A stretch of DNA of 64,000 nucleotides from Oleispira sp963933055 (GCA_963933055.1 CAWVSY010000001.1:1-64000); one strand, 5' to 3'. Positions 9,197 to 19,006 are shown, numbered from the stretch's first letter. Notes: generated by a model not told the origin, from the sequence alone. Translations and numbers: made by a program.

Positions 9197-10096
9197 ATGT
9201 CACGTACAGATGCACTTCAAACTTTCACCGCAGTGGTGAGAACACGTAATTTTACAGCGGCCGCCGATGCTCTCGGCGTCACGCCTTCCGCAATCAGTAA
9301 ACAGATCAGTGGCCTTGAAGAACGCTTAGGCGTTCGTCTTTTAAATCGTACTACACGATCTGTCAGTCCTACCGAAGCGGGTCAGCTTTTTTACCAGCAT
9401 TGTGAAAATATCTTAGAATCCATTTCAGAAGCTGAACGGCTCATCACTGATTTTGATGTCACGCCTAAAGGACGACTGCGCATTACGGCCATGTCGAATT
9501 TTGGTCGCCGTGAGTTAGCCCGTATGCTGAATGATTTTTCAAAGGCTTATCCAGACATTAGCTTCGAACTGTATATCAGTGACCGTCCCGTTGATATTGT
9601 GAAAGAAGGCTTTGATTTTGCCTTGCGCATTGGTACTCAAGAAGATTCACGCTTAATCGCCAAGCCCGTCGCACAGCAACGCATTATGGTATGCGCGACA
9701 CCTGGCTACTTAGCGGAATGGGGAACCCCAGAACGTTTTCAAGACATTGAAAATCATCGCATGCTGGTTATTGGTAATGCAGAATATGCGCGAGCGAATT
9801 GGTTGCGTGAATTTGAAAAAGCGCATTCTTTTAGCATTAAAGCAGTAGACCGTAAACTGACCGTTAACGACATCGATTTAGGCTATGAGGCGTGCTTGCA
9901 AGGCATGGGGATTACGGCACTGCCAAGCTATATTGCTGAGCGCCATGTACGTTCCGGTGAATTAGTCCATCTATTTTCAGATGTGGAAATCCCCGTCCGT
10001 ACCATCAATGCGGTTTTTCCACAAAATCGCTACCTCTCAACAAAAAGTCGCGCATTTTTAGATTTTGTGACATCGTATTTTGCCGATTCAATCTAG
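9197..10096 (+). CDS. LysR-family transcriptional regulator
   Basis: 299 residues with the N-terminal LysR winged helix-turn-helix (about 1-60; RNFTAAADALGVTPSAISKQ is the HTH) and a C-terminal periplasmic-binding-protein-like effector domain of the CrgA/AaeR-like subgroup (WLREFEKAHSF, INAVFPQNRYLSTKSRAFLDFV). Target and inducer are unknown. It lies 109 bp after the fused carboxylase gene on the same strand and converges on the thioesterase gene, so a link to fatty acid metabolism is possible but not shown. An AAGAG element about 8 nt upstream supports the ATG at 9197. Confidence 0.9.
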   Translation: MSRTDALQTFTAVVRTRNFTAAADALGVTPSAISKQISGLEERLGVRLLNRTTRSVSPTEAGQLFYQHCENILESISEAERLITDFDVTPKGRLRITAMSNFGRRELARMLNDFSKAYPDISFELYISDRPVDIVKEGFDFALRIGTQEDSRLIAKPVAQQRIMVCATPGYLAEWGTPERFQDIENHRMLVIGNAEYARANWLREFEKAHSFSIKAVDRKLTVNDIDLGYEACLQGMGITALPSYIAERHVRSGELVHLFSDVEIPVRTINAVFPQNRYLSTKSRAFLDFVTSYFADSI

Positions 10097-10104
10097 CTGC
10101 TAAT

Positions 10105-10131
10105 AAAAAGAGGGTTATACGCCCTCTTTTT
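10105..10131. terminator. Bidirectional terminator between LysR and thioesterase genes
   Basis: Perfect inverted repeat AAAAAGAGGG / CCCTCTTTTT with a 7-nt loop, giving a U-tract on either strand. The stop codon of the convergent thioesterase gene (10115-10117) lies in the loop, so one compact element serves both genes. Confidence 0.85.
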
Positions 10132-10564
10132 CCGCACCTTTTGGCATCACCAAATCTGTGAATTTTTTCGGAATACGAGCAATTTTACGATCATCGTAAT
10201 CAAAGAAAACAATGCCGGTTTTGGCCAACGTCACCAATCGCCCTTCATCGGCACAGGTGACACGATAAATAAAATCACAGCCGTATTTATTAAAATCGGC
10301 CACACCCACTTCAAACTGTAAGTTCTCACCCACAAACGACTCTGACTTAAACTCGACCATCAGATCAGTTACCATCAAGCCTAAGCCCGCTATGTTAAAC
10401 TCACCAAAGCCTAAATTGCGTAAAAATCGTAAACGAGCCTCGTGTAATAAAGACACCATGCTATCGTTTCCAACATGGTTGCCATAGTTGATTTCGGTTA
10501 CTCGTACGTCTAATACCGTCTTAAAGGTAAATGCTTCTGGTAACAATAATTTAACTCTGGCCAC
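10115..10564 (-). CDS. Hotdog-fold acyl-CoA thioesterase (4HBT/YbgC-like)
   Basis: 149 residues of the 4-hydroxybenzoyl-CoA thioesterase type. The segment TEINYGNHVGNDSMVSLLHEARLRFL is the active-site helix region (N-x-x-G-N-H in place of the usual D-x-x-G-H-V-N), followed by strands such as VTDLMVEFKSESFVGENLQFEVG. Such enzymes hydrolyse acyl- or aryl-CoA thioesters in the cytoplasm. The substrate is not predictable. It is convergent with the LysR gene and divergent from prc. Confidence 0.82.
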   Translation of the reverse strand: MARVKLLLPEAFTFKTVLDVRVTEINYGNHVGNDSMVSLLHEARLRFLRNLGFGEFNIAGLGLMVTDLMVEFKSESFVGENLQFEVGVADFNKYGCDFIYRVTCADEGRLVTLAKTGIVFFDYDDRKIARIPKKFTDLVMPKGAEKEGV

Positions 10565-10723
10565 TGAACTCTCTCAACTATTTGGAATCACACCTATACA
10601 GATGAATATATATACCTTAGCATCTGTATAGCTAAAAAGGTGCGCATGATAGCCTTGTGAGCATGAGCACCACAATCTATTATTGATAATTAATTTGGTA
10701 ACGTTTTGTTAATAAAAAAATCT

Positions 10724-12877
10724 ATGAAAAATATTCTTTCTATACGCACGAACATCAGTGCATTTATTGCCCTACTCTTATTTGTTGCTTTGCCGTCGTC
10801 AGCCTCTATTCCGCGTGCGGAAATCGATGCTCCCTTCGAAGCACGTAATTTCACCCCCAAGCAAGTCACCAGTTCGAAGCAGAGCTTGCACCAGCTTCTG
10901 GGTCGTCATTATCAGAAACAGCGTTTAGACGACGATCTATCCAGCAAGATATTCGATTTATACATCGAATCAATGGATGGTACGCGCAGCTATCTTTTAA
11001 AGTCTGATATTGCAGAGTTCGAAAAATATCGATTAAAACTTGATGACGGCTTAATTAAAGGCAACTTAGATGCGCCTTTCTTCATGTATAACCGTCTTCA
11101 GCAACGTATTACAGAACGTCTTTCTTTTTTATTGAAGCAACTTCCTGAAAAAGCTAAGAAGTATGATTTCAGCAAAGATGAAAAACTTAGCCTAGATCGC
11201 AAAAATGCTGACTGGTCGGAAACTCAAGAAGAATTGGATGATTTATGGCGCAAGCGCTTAAAAAATTCCATTCTAAACTTACGCCTAGCGGATAAAGAAG
11301 ACAAAGACATCTATGAGCTGTTAGCCAAACGTTATCAAAACCAGTTAAACCGCACCCATTTAGCTACCGAAGAAGATGGATTCCAGCTGTACATGAATTC
11401 TGTCACCCATGCTTTTGACCCTCATACGGCGTATTTCTCACCTCGCAATACTGAGAACTTCAATATCAATATGAGCCTTTCATTGCAAGGCATTGGTGCG
11501 GTACTGCAAACTGAAGATGAACATACTAAAGTAGTTCGCCTTGTACCTGCTGGTCCAGCGGATAAAGCCGGTCAATTGCAGCCCGCCGATAAAATCACGG
11601 GTGTTGGCCAAGAAGATGGCGAGATTGTTGATGTAATTGGATGGCGCTTAGATGAAGTCGTTGATTTAATTCGTGGCGCTAAAGGCACGACCGTTCAATT
11701 AGAAATCATTCCTTCTGATGCTACCGACTTAAAAACCAAAGTTATTAAAATTGTTCGTGATGAAGTAAAACTGGAAGAGCAATCGGCTCAAAAAGAGATC
11801 ATTGAAATTAAGCAAGGTGATCGAGTATTAAAAGTAGGCGTTATTGATATCCCCACTTTTTACATCGATTTCCAAGGTCGCCAAGAAGGCAAAAAAGACT
11901 TTAAGAGTACAACTCGCGACGTAGAACGCTTAGTTAACGAACTAAAAGAAGAAAAAGTGGATGGCATTATTGTTGATCTTCGTAATAACGGTGGCGGCTC
12001 ATTAGATGAAGCGTTAAGCCTAACGGATTTATTTATCGATCGTGGCCCTGTCGTTCAAGTTCGTTATTCAAACGGTTATGTTCAGGTATTACCTGAATAC
12101 AAAAATCAGAAAGAAGGCATCGTCTATGACGGCCCTCTTGGTGTTTTAACCAACCGTTTAAGTGCATCCGCTTCTGAGATTTTTGCGGGCGCGATTCAAG
12201 ACTATGGCCGCGGTATTGTTGTCGGTGGCCAGACTTTTGGTAAAGGCACCGTACAATCGGTATTACCACTTGAACATGGCCAGTTAAAGCTGACTCAAGC
12301 GAAGTTCTATCGTGTTTCTGGCGATAGCACTCAGCATCAAGGGGTTATTCCTGACATTTTATTCCCTTCTTTGTTTGATAAAGAAAAAATTGGTGAAAGC
12401 GCATTGGATGAAGCATTAGCTTGGGATACCATTCGCCCTGCTGGTTATAAAGCGAAAAAAGATTTTCAACAATGGCTGCCAGTATTGCGTGAAAAACATC
12501 AAGACCGTATTGAAAGCAATCCTGATTTTGTTTATTTAAATAATCAAAAAGAATTGATGACAGATTTGCGCGCACGTACCGACATTACGCTCAACGAAAA
12601 GCAGCGTAAGCAAGAACGTGAAGACAATGAAAAACAGCGTTTAGAGATAGAAAACAAGCGCCGTAAAGCAAAAGGTATGGAGCTATTAGAAGCCCTTCAA
12701 ACTGAAGAAGAATTATTAGCCGAAGCAGAACAAGCTGAGAAAGATAAGAAAGACGGTAAAGAAAGTGAAAAAGAAGAAGAGCCTGACGCACTTCTTGTTG
12801 AAGCAGGCCACATTCTTACGGACTTAATGTTGTTGAATGAAGCTCCTACGGCTAATGAGCAACACGCTCAGAAATAA
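10724..12877 (+). CDS. prc: Periplasmic tail-specific protease Prc/Tsp
   Basis: Carboxy-terminal processing protease of family S41, which degrades or trims periplasmic proteins by their C-terminal tails. About 717 residues, close to E. coli Prc. Domain order is N-terminal helical domain, PDZ (about 240-330, LQGIGAVLQ to LEIIPSD), S41 catalytic domain, and a charged C-terminal helical domain. By comparison with the E. coli Ser430/Lys455 dyad, the catalytic pair is Ser482 in RLSASASEIF and Lys507 in TFGKGTVQS. I chose the ATG at 10724 because it opens a signal peptide (MKNILSIRTNISAFIALLLF, cleavage near PSSAS); an upstream TTG at 10706 lacks that logic. The C-terminal tail is unusually rich in Glu/Lys. 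Confidence 0.93.
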   Translation: MKNILSIRTNISAFIALLLFVALPSSASIPRAEIDAPFEARNFTPKQVTSSKQSLHQLLGRHYQKQRLDDDLSSKIFDLYIESMDGTRSYLLKSDIAEFEKYRLKLDDGLIKGNLDAPFFMYNRLQQRITERLSFLLKQLPEKAKKYDFSKDEKLSLDRKNADWSETQEELDDLWRKRLKNSILNLRLADKEDKDIYELLAKRYQNQLNRTHLATEEDGFQLYMNSVTHAFDPHTAYFSPRNTENFNINMSLSLQGIGAVLQTEDEHTKVVRLVPAGPADKAGQLQPADKITGVGQEDGEIVDVIGWRLDEVVDLIRGAKGTTVQLEIIPSDATDLKTKVIKIVRDEVKLEEQSAQKEIIEIKQGDRVLKVGVIDIPTFYIDFQGRQEGKKDFKSTTRDVERLVNELKEEKVDGIIVDLRNNGGGSLDEALSLTDLFIDRGPVVQVRYSNGYVQVLPEYKNQKEGIVYDGPLGVLTNRLSASASEIFAGAIQDYGRGIVVGGQTFGKGTVQSVLPLEHGQLKLTQAKFYRVSGDSTQHQGVIPDILFPSLFDKEKIGESALDEALAWDTIRPAGYKAKKDFQQWLPVLREKHQDRIESNPDFVYLNNQKELMTDLRARTDITLNEKQRKQEREDNEKQRLEIENKRRKAKGMELLEALQTEEELLAEAEQAEKDKKDGKESEKEEEPDALLVEAGHILTDLMLLNEAPTANEQHAQK

Positions 12878-12915
12878 GCCGTTAAATCTGCGGTTCAATC
12901 CTAGATTGAACGCAT

Positions 12916-12968
12916 AAAAAAACGCTATTTATTATTAGTAATCACTAAGACATAAATAGCGTTTTTTT
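12916..12968. terminator. Strong bidirectional terminator between prc and the yajG-like gene
   Basis: A 17-bp perfect inverted repeat, with arms at 12916-12932 and 12952-12968, reads AAAAAAACGCTATTTAT and its complement. The loop has a second short stem (TTAGT/ACTAA). A-tract and T-tract flank both ends, so it can stop both convergent genes. Confidence 0.88.
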
Positions 12969-12994
12969 AATTCTTACCGCTCAAACTGATAAAA

Positions 12995-13588
12995 CTATTG
13001 AACACCCAAAGCACTTTTTACTTGTGGCTTAGAAAATATATGCTGCCAAAGTTTATCGATGCTCTCGTTAATCCACAAACTGTTGTATTCAGCTTGTGGC
13101 GCAATGGCGACACTGCGTTCTTCATTCAACTTAAACGGCTGACTGAACACCTTGCCATCATTATCGATATTTAATCTAAGCTCGATATCCAGCTGGCATT
13201 CGCTGACCCAATTCCCTTCGTTGCACTGATAATTAAATTGATTAACCACCATTTCAACTTTTACTGGCTGGAATGGGCTAGCCCCACCAAAACCAAAGGC
13301 CTGCAAACTGGCTTGCATCTTTTCAGTCAATGCCGCTTTCAAGGTCGGTTGAGCAATCAACAGTGCTTGCTCTGGCTCTGCTCCACCTCGATTTCCTAAG
13401 CTGTCGGTTACTGCGCGCTCATCAAGCACTCTTACCAGCGCAGTACGGCCCGAAATAGTTTCCGTCACCTGCAATGTATTACGGCTATCTAGCGTAATAA
13501 TTTGTGGCGATAAAGCACAACCTGACATCGTCGCGATCACTGGCACAATACTGAATGCAATCAACGTTTTTTTCATCTTATTTAGCAT
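12995..13588 (-). CDS. YajG-family lipoprotein
   Basis: 197-residue predicted lipoprotein. The start MLNKMKKTLIAFSIVPVIA leads into lipobox MSGC, so the mature protein should begin at Cys23 and be lipid-anchored. The body (RTALVRVLDERAVTDSLGNRGG, then QLDIELRLNIDN) resembles the YajG/YajG-like lipoprotein family, whose role is unknown. The start overlaps the end of yaaA by 11 bp and has AGAAGGA at good spacing; an ATG at 13576 would skip the overlap and keep the lipobox. It is probably co-transcribed with yaaA. Confidence 0.8.
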   Translation of the reverse strand: MLNKMKKTLIAFSIVPVIATMSGCALSPQIITLDSRNTLQVTETISGRTALVRVLDERAVTDSLGNRGGAEPEQALLIAQPTLKAALTEKMQASLQAFGFGGASPFQPVKVEMVVNQFNYQCNEGNWVSECQLDIELRLNIDNDGKVFSQPFKLNEERSVAIAPQAEYNSLWINESIDKLWQHIFSKPQVKSALGVQ

Positions 13589-14369
13589 TGGCTAATTCCT
13601 TCTCCGAACGTTTAAACGTAAGTGTCTGCGCATCAGATTCTGCGGCGACAAAGCGATAACCTGCCACATCAAACTGACACAAATCATCAACACTTTTGAT
13701 TTTATTTTGAATAATATAAGCCGCCATTAAACCGCGCGCTTTTTTCGCATAAAAACTGATTATTTTATACTGACCATTTTTTTCATCTTTAAATACAGGC
13801 GTAATAAGTTCAGCATGTAATTGCTTTGGTTTAACCGCTTTAAAGTATTCATTAGACGCTAAGTTCACCAGAACCTGGCTTTTGGTCGCCGCTAAGCGCT
13901 TATTAATTTCGTCGGTGATAATAGAGCCCCAAAAACTGTATAAGTTCGCTCCGCGCGAATTATTAAACTTGGTTCCCATTTCTAAACGGTAAGGCTGAAT
14001 CAAATCCAATGGACGCAATAACCCATAAAGCCCTGATAATATTGCAAGATGAGATTGGCTATAGGCAAAGTCGTCTTCGCTGAAATTTTCAGCATCAAGT
14101 CCCGTGTAAACATCGCCTTTAAACGCCAAGATGGCCGCTTTGGCATTTTCAGAGTTGAACGGTAAGCACCAGTCGTGAAAACGCTGGACATTAAGCTCAG
14201 ATAGTTTCGAGCTTAATTTCATAAGTGCACTGATATCGGCTGGAGACTGCTCTTTAAGCTGATCGATTAATTCAGCTGAATGCTCTAAGAAATCAGCTTG
14301 GGTATGGGTATTCGTCACCGCTGGGGTTTCAAAATCCAGAGTTTTTGCAGGAGAAATTAGAGTTAGCAT
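13578..14369 (-). CDS. yaaA: YaaA peroxide stress protein (DUF328)
   Basis: 263 residues matching YaaA from end to end: MLTLISPAKTLDFE at the N-terminus, YSQSHLAILSGLYGLLRPLD in the middle and YAKKARGLMAAYIIQN near the C-terminus. In E. coli YaaA binds DNA, is induced by OxyR and lowers free iron damage during peroxide stress. It is the first gene of a two-gene unit with the YajG-like lipoprotein and is divergent from the acyl-CoA dehydrogenase operon at 14537. The 167-bp divergent region carries two GTTAAC repeats, of unknown meaning. Confidence 0.93.
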   Translation of the reverse strand: MLTLISPAKTLDFETPAVTNTHTQADFLEHSAELIDQLKEQSPADISALMKLSSKLSELNVQRFHDWCLPFNSENAKAAILAFKGDVYTGLDAENFSEDDFAYSQSHLAILSGLYGLLRPLDLIQPYRLEMGTKFNNSRGANLYSFWGSIITDEINKRLAATKSQVLVNLASNEYFKAVKPKQLHAELITPVFKDEKNGQYKIISFYAKKARGLMAAYIIQNKIKSVDDLCQFDVAGYRFVAAESDAQTLTFKRSEKELANAK

Positions 14370-14536
14370 AAGTATAAATCAATTAATCTGAATGAACTCA
14401 CATCATACCTAGCTTTGAAGACATTTTAAATCAGCCTCTGATGCCAATGAGGATTATTAGAATATTGGTACTCTTTCATCGTTAACCTGCAATTAATCGT
14501 TAACGTTTAAACAATCATTTTTAATGGCACAATATT

Positions 14537-15898
14537 ATGGCTACCGATCTACAAGGCCTAGGCTTAGGTCTAGCAAGTCGCTTTGCAGCAAATCCTTTGG
14601 TACAAAAATACAAACTTGCCAAGCCTGCTGAAAAAATCGTCTACATATCGACCAAAAAAGGATTCGAGCTTGCGCAAAAGCTGATGGCGAAAAAAGCACT
14701 GAAAGAGACGCAATCAAAAGGTGATCTCAAAGCGCTACCCGCACCTCCTCCATTATTTGATCTGTCATTATCCGATGAACAGCAAATGATTCGTGACAGC
14801 GTGCAGTCTTACGCAGAACACAATATTCGCCCAGTGGCTCAGCGAGCTGACGAAGACGCTAAATTGCCAGAATCACTATTGGCAAATGCTCAAGAATTAG
14901 GGCTCAATTATTTTGCCATACCTGAAACTTTGGGAGGCGCAGGCCAATTATCGCCGATGACCAATGCCTTGGTTGCTGAAGATCTTGCTTGGGGGGATTT
15001 TTCTTTAGCCTACGCCATTTTAGCAAGCAGCTCCGTCGTTAATACCCTAAGTCGTTGGGGCAATACAACGCAGCAAGAGCGCTGGTTACCGCAGTTTTGT
15101 GCAGACATGACCACTAATGAATCTGCAGAATCAAATACGGTATTTTCAGCCGCCATTGCCGTACAAGAGCCTCACCCGTTATTCGATGCGAGACACTTAG
15201 CGACTACCGCAAAAAAGAATAAAAAAGGCTATGTTATTAGCGGCATCAAATCCTTTATTCCTTTAGCCGGAAGCGCTAATTGTTACTTGGTGGCGGCAGA
15301 AGTCAAAAATAAAAAGCTAAAAGGCACAAATCAACTGTTCATTGTGCCCGCCAATAGCAAGGGCTTAAATTTTAAATCCAGCCCAGCCATGGGCTTACGC
15401 GCGGCAGAAATAGGACGTTTAAAGCTCGACAAAGTACAAGTCGATAACAATGCTCTATTAGGCATGGGCAACCCAGCCTCAAGAACTTTTGACTACCAAA
15501 CGTTTATTGATAGCGGCAACTTAGCTTGGTGTGCAATGGCGATCGGTGGCTGCCAAGCCGCTCTCGATTATTTGATTCCTTACGTTAATGAACGCTACGC
15601 ATTTGGCGAACCGATCAGTCACCGCCAATCAGTAGCATTTATGTTAGCCGATATGAAAATCGAAATTGAAAGCATGCGCTTATTAGTTTGGAAAGCCGCC
15701 AGTCGCTTTGAACGCGGCGAAGAATTCCATCGAGATGCATTTTTGGCCCACCAGCTGTGCATCGATAAAAGCATGGAGATTGGCACAAATGCGGTTCAAT
15801 TATTGGGAGGGCACGGTTTTACGAAAGAACATCCCGCCGAACGTTGGTATCGTGACTTACGCATCTTAGGCGTTATCAATGGCGGCTTGCAGCTGTAA
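14537..15898 (+). CDS. Acyl-CoA dehydrogenase-like protein with altered active site
   Basis: 453 residues of the acyl-CoA dehydrogenase superfamily with an extra basic N-terminal segment of about 70 residues before the family begins at LSDEQQMIRDSVQSYAEH. The middle beta domain and the C-terminal helical domain (RYAFGEPISHRQSVAFMLAD, QLLGGHGFTKEHPAERWYRD) are present. The C-terminus reads RILGVINGGLQL where active family members have a (Y/F)EGT-type segment with the catalytic Glu, and the chain stops there, so the usual base is missing. It is followed at once by an intact acyl-CoA dehydrogenase and then an acyl-CoA synthetase. It may be the inactive partner of a hetero-oligomer (inference) or act on an unusual substrate. 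Confidence 0.85.
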   Translation: MATDLQGLGLGLASRFAANPLVQKYKLAKPAEKIVYISTKKGFELAQKLMAKKALKETQSKGDLKALPAPPPLFDLSLSDEQQMIRDSVQSYAEHNIRPVAQRADEDAKLPESLLANAQELGLNYFAIPETLGGAGQLSPMTNALVAEDLAWGDFSLAYAILASSSVVNTLSRWGNTTQQERWLPQFCADMTTNESAESNTVFSAAIAVQEPHPLFDARHLATTAKKNKKGYVISGIKSFIPLAGSANCYLVAAEVKNKKLKGTNQLFIVPANSKGLNFKSSPAMGLRAAEIGRLKLDKVQVDNNALLGMGNPASRTFDYQTFIDSGNLAWCAMAIGGCQAALDYLIPYVNERYAFGEPISHRQSVAFMLADMKIEIESMRLLVWKAASRFERGEEFHRDAFLAHQLCIDKSMEIGTNAVQLLGGHGFTKEHPAERWYRDLRILGVINGGLQL

Positions 15899-15920
15899 TA
15901 CGGATGAAAGGATTTTTATT

Positions 15921-17129
15921 ATGATTTATTTAGAAGTGCCGAAGAAATTACGTGTATTAGTCAATCAAGCACGCCAAACCGCCGACAATGTTTTCCGTCC
16001 TATTTCTCGAAAATACGATCGCGCTGAACACGACTATCCCGTTGAGCTTGATATGTTTGCCGCCATTATGGATGGCATGAACGATGCGCTTGGCGATGAC
16101 GGTGCAGGTTCCGGCAAGCTGGGACGCAGTGCCAGCAACGACGGCGAGATTAAAAACGGCATTAATATGACCAGTGTATTAGGCCTAGCCGAACTCTGTC
16201 GTGGTGACGTTGGATTATCTCTAACGATGCCACGCCAAGGCTTAGGCAACGCCGCGATTGCCGCCGTGGCCAATGAAGAACAGCTTGCGCGCTTTGGTAA
16301 TAGTTGGGCTGCAATGGCCATCACCGAGCCTGGTTGTGGGTCAGACTCAGCCGCCGTACGCACAACCGCAATCAAAGACGGTGATGATTACATCATTAAT
16401 GGTGAAAAAATATACGTCACCTCAGGAGAACGTGCCGATGCGGTTGTGGTATGGGCAACCGTTGATAAATCATTAGGGAAAGCCGCAATTAAGTCCTTTG
16501 TTGTTGAAAAAGGCACCCCCGGAATGGAAGTGACTCGCCTAGAAAAAAAGCTGGGTATTAAAGCCTCGGATACGGCCGCGATCAGTTTTAACGATTGCCG
16601 TGTTCCGCGTGCAAACCTTTTAGGAACGGAAGAAGTAAACGTCGATAAAGGCTTCGCCGGAGTGATGCAAACTTTTGACAATACTCGCCCTGTTGTTGCC
16701 GCCATGGCGGTAGGCGTCGCAACCGCATCGGTAGAACGCACAAAAGAGCTATTAACAAAGCAAGGCATTCAATTCGATTACCAACGCGCTTCTAAACTCG
16801 GCTCTCAGTTACAAGCTGAAGTATACAACATGGAAGCAGAACTAGAAGCTGCACGCCTATTAACCATTAAAGCCGCATGGATGGCCGATAACGGCATTCC
16901 AAATTCGATAGAAGCCTCTATTTCAAAAGCCAAAGCGGGCCGTATTGCCAATGCGATCACCCTTAAATGCGTCGAACTATTAGGAGCCGTAGGCTATTGC
17001 GAAGATGAATTGCTAGAAAAGTGGGCAAGGGATTCAAAAATACTGGATATTTTTGAAGGTACTCAGCAAATCCAGCAATTAATTATTGCTCGTCGCTTGT
17101 TAAATAAATCATCCAGTGAGTTGAAATAA
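15921..17129 (+). CDS. Acyl-CoA dehydrogenase
   Basis: 402-residue FAD enzyme for the first oxidation step of beta-oxidation. It shows the flavin-binding segment MAITEPGCGSDSAAVRTTA, the beta-domain signature LEKKLGIKASDTAAISFNDC, and the catalytic Glu in ILDIFEGTQQIQQ. The start at 15921 (MIYLEVPKK) is preceded by AAGGA; the frame stays open upstream but that part overlaps the previous gene and looks non-coding. It lies 22 bp after the Glu-less paralogue. Chain-length preference is not evident. Confidence 0.93.
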   Translation: MIYLEVPKKLRVLVNQARQTADNVFRPISRKYDRAEHDYPVELDMFAAIMDGMNDALGDDGAGSGKLGRSASNDGEIKNGINMTSVLGLAELCRGDVGLSLTMPRQGLGNAAIAAVANEEQLARFGNSWAAMAITEPGCGSDSAAVRTTAIKDGDDYIINGEKIYVTSGERADAVVVWATVDKSLGKAAIKSFVVEKGTPGMEVTRLEKKLGIKASDTAAISFNDCRVPRANLLGTEEVNVDKGFAGVMQTFDNTRPVVAAMAVGVATASVERTKELLTKQGIQFDYQRASKLGSQLQAEVYNMEAELEAARLLTIKAAWMADNGIPNSIEASISKAKAGRIANAITLKCVELLGAVGYCEDELLEKWARDSKILDIFEGTQQIQQLIIARRLLNKSSSELK

Positions 17130-17176
17130 TTCAACCCGCTGGCAATGACTCATTAGAAAAATAGCAAAGAGATGTT

Positions 17177-19006
17177 ATGAAACCGCGCTTAGTAAATTTT
17201 ACCAACATTGTTAGCTCAGCCTGCATTCCAAAAGGAACAAAGCCACTCATCAAAGGCCTTTATACACTCATTAGTTCAAAACCTGATCGTTATCGTTCAA
17301 TCGGTACGCATTTAGAAGCACACGCAAAAAAGCGCCCGAACGCCCCTGCTATTCGCTATTTGAACGACGAGTTTAGTTATAACGACATCAATATGTGGGT
17401 AAATCGATACGCCCACTATTTTTTAAGCCAAGGCATTCAACCGGGCGATGCTATTGCCATCAATATCGAAAACCGTACGGAATGCTTAGTCGCAGTATTG
17501 GCCATTGTTAAAGTTGGCGCGATTGCCGCGATGATTAATACCTCACAACGTGGTGAAGTCTTACTGCACAGCATCAATTTAGTAAAGCCCAAAATGATGC
17601 TGGTGGGCGCAGAACTAATCAGCAACATGTCGACGGTGGAAGAAAGCTTAAGCAATGAGCTTAAAAATCATCTGTACTATTTAGAAGAAGATACCAGCCT
17701 AAAAGATACAGGCTCGTCCTCTTGCCCGCCACACTATCAAGACATGGCGATTGTCAGCCAAGGAATGAGCGAAGCAAATCCTGGTACCACCACCAAAATA
17801 CAAATGAAGCAGCCCTGTTTCTATATTTTCACCTCAGGTACCACAGGATTACCCAAGGCCTCGATCATGAGTCATTATCGCTGGCACAAATCCATGGCGG
17901 GCTTAGGCCTAGCGTCAATGCGCTTACGCCCTGACGATGTGATGTATTTAAGCTTACCGCTTTATCACAACAATGCCCTCACCGTATCAATGGCCGGGGT
18001 TCTAGGAGCCGGAGCCTGCATAGCAATCAGTCGAAAGTTCAGTGTCACTCAATTTTGGCATGAAATTCGACACTACCAAGCCACCACCTTTTGCTACATC
18101 GGTGAACTCTGCCGTTATCTTTTAAATACACCCCCCCAGAGCAGCGACAAGCATCACAATATTCGAGCCATCATCGGTAACGGTTTGCGTCCAGACATCT
18201 GGATGGAGTTTAAGCAACGCTTTGACATTAAGCACATTAATGAATTCTATGGTGCCAGCGAGTGCAACTTGGTCTTCACAAACGCCTTAAACCTAGATAA
18301 AACCGCAGGCTTATGCCCTCTGCCTTACAATATTGTGGCATACGACATCGAAAATGATGAACCTACCCGAGATGCTAAAGGGTTTATGCAGCCCGTTAAA
18401 AAAGGTGACACAGGTTTATTGATTACTGAAATCAACGACAAGCAGCCCTTCGAAGGCTATACCGACCAAGCTGAGAGCGCTAAAAAAATCTTCCACAATG
18501 TTTTTGCCCAAGGTGACCGTTGGTTTAATACGGGCGATATGGTGATTAACCAAGGCTTCAAACACATCGCCTTTGCCGATCGCTTAGGAGATACCTTTCG
18601 CTGGAAAGGTGAGAATGTTGCGACAACCGAAGTCGAAGCCGTGGCGAATGAATTCCCCGGAGTTGAGCACAGCATCGCTTATGGCGTAGAAATACCTGGC
18701 ACCGATGGCCGAGCAGGTATGGCGGCGCTAACCCTAAAGAATATCCATGAATTTGATGAAGTCGCGTTCTCACGACATTTGCATGAAAAACTCCCGACCT
18801 ATGCTATCCCAGTATTTGTGCGTATTCGAGAGCAGGAAGAAACGACGGGAACCTTCAAATACCGCAAAGTTGATCTTAAAAAAGAACATTACGATCTTAA
18901 TCAAATCCATGAACCCATTTTTGTTAAGCTGCCACAAAAAACACACTTTGTTTCCTTGGATACGTCCTTATTGAAGCAGATACAACAGCAATCTGTGCGC
19001 TTTTAA
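17177..19006 (+). CDS. Long-/very-long-chain acyl-CoA synthetase, FATP type
   Basis: 609-residue AMP-forming ligase that activates fatty acids with ATP and CoA. The P-loop reads YIFTSGTTGLPKASIMSHYRW, motif II NEFYGASECN, and the C-terminal FATP-type motif ADRLGDTFRWKGENVATTEVEAV. The last motif and the length place it with the FATP/FadD6-like acyl-CoA synthetases rather than classical FadD. It is 47 bp after the acyl-CoA dehydrogenase gene with AAGAG as ribosome site. The three-gene unit would take up or activate a fatty acid and start its oxidation. Confidence 0.9.
   Translation: MKPRLVNFTNIVSSACIPKGTKPLIKGLYTLISSKPDRYRSIGTHLEAHAKKRPNAPAIRYLNDEFSYNDINMWVNRYAHYFLSQGIQPGDAIAINIENRTECLVAVLAIVKVGAIAAMINTSQRGEVLLHSINLVKPKMMLVGAELISNMSTVEESLSNELKNHLYYLEEDTSLKDTGSSSCPPHYQDMAIVSQGMSEANPGTTTKIQMKQPCFYIFTSGTTGLPKASIMSHYRWHKSMAGLGLASMRLRPDDVMYLSLPLYHNNALTVSMAGVLGAGACIAISRKFSVTQFWHEIRHYQATTFCYIGELCRYLLNTPPQSSDKHHNIRAIIGNGLRPDIWMEFKQRFDIKHINEFYGASECNLVFTNALNLDKTAGLCPLPYNIVAYDIENDEPTRDAKGFMQPVKKGDTGLLITEINDKQPFEGYTDQAESAKKIFHNVFAQGDRWFNTGDMVINQGFKHIAFADRLGDTFRWKGENVATTEVEAVANEFPGVEHSIAYGVEIPGTDGRAGMAALTLKNIHEFDEVAFSRHLHEKLPTYAIPVFVRIREQEETTGTFKYRKVDLKKEHYDLNQIHEPIFVKLPQKTHFVSLDTSLLKQIQQQSVRF

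Noticed and set aside
12890..12912. GGTTCAATCC resembling a tRNA T-arm
   Set aside because: It lies in the 3' flank of prc, pairs with GATTGAACG as a short hairpin, and no acceptor, D or anticodon arms fit around it.
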